Position numbers and translations under genes: made by a program
Notes under the pieces: model-generated
What the model was told of the DNA's origin: nothing
Databases searched by the model: none
The model's input: only the letters and a program-made list of their open reading frames with translations
Part shown: one piece after another, positions 63,210-64,000 of the stretch
How positions within the stretch are numbered: position 1 is the first letter of the stretch
Layout of the letters: every line of letters starts with the position of its first letter
From: Flavobacterium sp. M31R6
GTDB taxonomy: Bacteria > Bacteroidota > Bacteroidia > Flavobacteriales > Flavobacteriaceae
Direction: 5' to 3'
DNA length: 64,000 nucleotides
Assembly (NCBI RefSeq): GCF_013284035.1
Contig: NZ_CP054141.1
Span: 1,922,001-1,986,000, forward strand

Positions 63210-63980
63210 TTATTTCTTTTTGGTCATTCTCATATTTAGTATTTCTACAAATAAAGAGAACGAAATGGCAAAGTATAAATACCCTTTTGGTACTGGAGTC
63301 ACATGACTGCCAAATATAAGAGCATTGGCCAAGTGTGCACTTTCGGTCAACAGCATGAATCCTATCAAAATCAAAAAGGACAATCCTAAAATTTGTATCG
63401 ATGGATGTTTGTTTACAAAATTTCCAACAGGAACTGCAAACTGCATCATAATCAAAACAGATATCACTACAGCCGTAATCATAATAATCAAAGCACCTTC
63501 AACACCGTTTGTCATTCCCACAGCGGTTAAAATACTGTCAAATGAGAAAACCAAGTCGATCATTATAATTTGAAGAATAACACTCTGAAAAGATTTTGCT
63601 GCAGCTCGTCCCAATTCTTTTTCTTTATGACCTTTTTCATCAACTTTCTCACGAATTTCATTTGTACTTTTATAAATCAAGAACAATCCTCCCAACAATA
63701 AAATGATACTTTGTCCTGTAACCCCAGCATGTAGCCAACTCCAATCAATCGTAAACCAAGGCTTTTTCATTTTGGTTAAAAAATTAATTCCAAATAAAAG
63801 AGCTATTCGCATGAACATGGCTAGAAACATTCCTATTTTGGTTGCTTTTTTGCGGTCTTCCGGAGCTAATTTTCCAGTTGCAATAGAGATGAAAATGATG
63901 TTGTCTATACCTAATACAATTTCAAGAAAAGTTAGTGTTAATAAGGCAATCCAAGCATCTGGGTTTAAAAATACTTCCAT
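63210..63980 (-). CDS. TerC-family integral membrane protein
   Basis: 256 residues with seven hydrophobic helices. The conserved acidic motifs EIVLGIDNIIFISI near residue 20 and IMIDLVFSFDSILTAVGMT near 140 are diagnostic for TerC/Alx family proteins. They have been connected with tellurite resistance and, more recently, manganese export. All acidic residues expected at the metal site are present. It heads a short operon with the NrtS-like gene. Complete; the start ATG is at 63980, 20 bases from the window edge. Confidence 0.92.
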   Translation of the reverse strand: MEVFLNPDAWIALLTLTFLEIVLGIDNIIFISIATGKLAPEDRKKATKIGMFLAMFMRIALLFGINFLTKMKKPWFTIDWSWLHAGVTGQSIILLLGGLFLIYKSTNEIREKVDEKGHKEKELGRAAAKSFQSVILQIIMIDLVFSFDSILTAVGMTNGVEGALIIMITAVVISVLIMMQFAVPVGNFVNKHPSIQILGLSFLILIGFMLLTESAHLANALIFGSHVTPVPKGYLYFAISFSLFVEILNMRMTKKK

Positions 63981-64000
63981 TTTTTATTATGGGTTTAAAT

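Noticed and set aside
1..64000. tRNA, rRNA, transposases, integrases, prophage or toxin-antitoxin genes
   Set aside because: I looked for their typical sequence and neighbourhood signs and saw none I could support.

Overview
This 64 kb window looks like an ordinary stretch of a Flavobacterium-type chromosome (Bacteroidota, Flavobacteriaceae). The DNA is AT-rich and Shine-Dalgarno sequences are scarce. Many genes are preceded by the Bacteroidota -7 box TAnnTTTG, sometimes with a TTG about 20 bases upstream. The protein families are typical of the group: DUF4834, DUF6146, DUF6787, YfhO, TIGR02757, a TonB receptor with an N-terminal carboxypeptidase-regulatory domain, and a BatA-like vWA protein. 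I found no rRNA, tRNA, CRISPR array, transposase, integrase or prophage gene.

Layout. 1-2675: end of a surface/regulatory-domain protein and a DEAD-box RNA helicase with a DbpA-type RNA-binding domain. 3050-8822: DUF4834, then YfhO, a GT4-type glycosyltransferase and a Wzx-type flippase, a small glycan-assembly group. 8959-16966: MscS channel, small unknown gene, uvrA, an ECF sigma factor with a 47-codon repeat-containing gene behind it, endonuclease III lacking its iron-sulfur cysteines, and a Bcp-type peroxiredoxin. 17249-25711: a conserved protein of unknown function, an MBL hydrolase, an esterase, DUF4870, a dihydroorotase homologue without metal ligands, a BatA-like protein and a lactonase-type beta-propeller. 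25832-34294: RhlE-type helicase, a lone receiver protein, then a tight four-gene operon (HEAT protein, processive GT2 synthase, TPR plus YaiO barrel, secreted DUF4838 protein). 34555-41459: TIGR02757, a polytopic membrane protein, a LolD-type ATPase, BrkB, a flavin reductase and ychF. 41460-46164: TonB-dependent receptor, methyltransferase, regulatory-domain protein. 46320-54469: ferredoxin, acyl-CoA reductase, serC, serA, DUF937, DUF6146, a hybrid histidine kinase and DUF6787. 54646-60319: parE, a DUF1016 nuclease and parC on one strand. 60348-63980: TerC, an NrtS-like protein, a CNB-CBS-DUF294 protein and a DnaQ-type exonuclease.

Best candidates for something new. (1) The 28274-34294 operon has the parts list of a synthase-dependent exopolysaccharide secretion machine: inner-membrane GT2 synthase, membrane-anchored HEAT partner, periplasmic TPR plus outer-membrane barrel, and a secreted glycosidase-like protein. 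It parallels PgaABCD but uses different accessory families. (2) A DUF1016 nuclease gene sits between parE and parC with no room for its own promoter. (3) The ECF sigma gene has a predicted -7 box enclosed exactly by a 9-bp inverted repeat. (4) The parE leader carries a 14-bp perfect inverted repeat ending just before the start codon.

All functional calls rest on motifs and family recognition by eye. Promoters and terminators are read from the sequence and are predictions.
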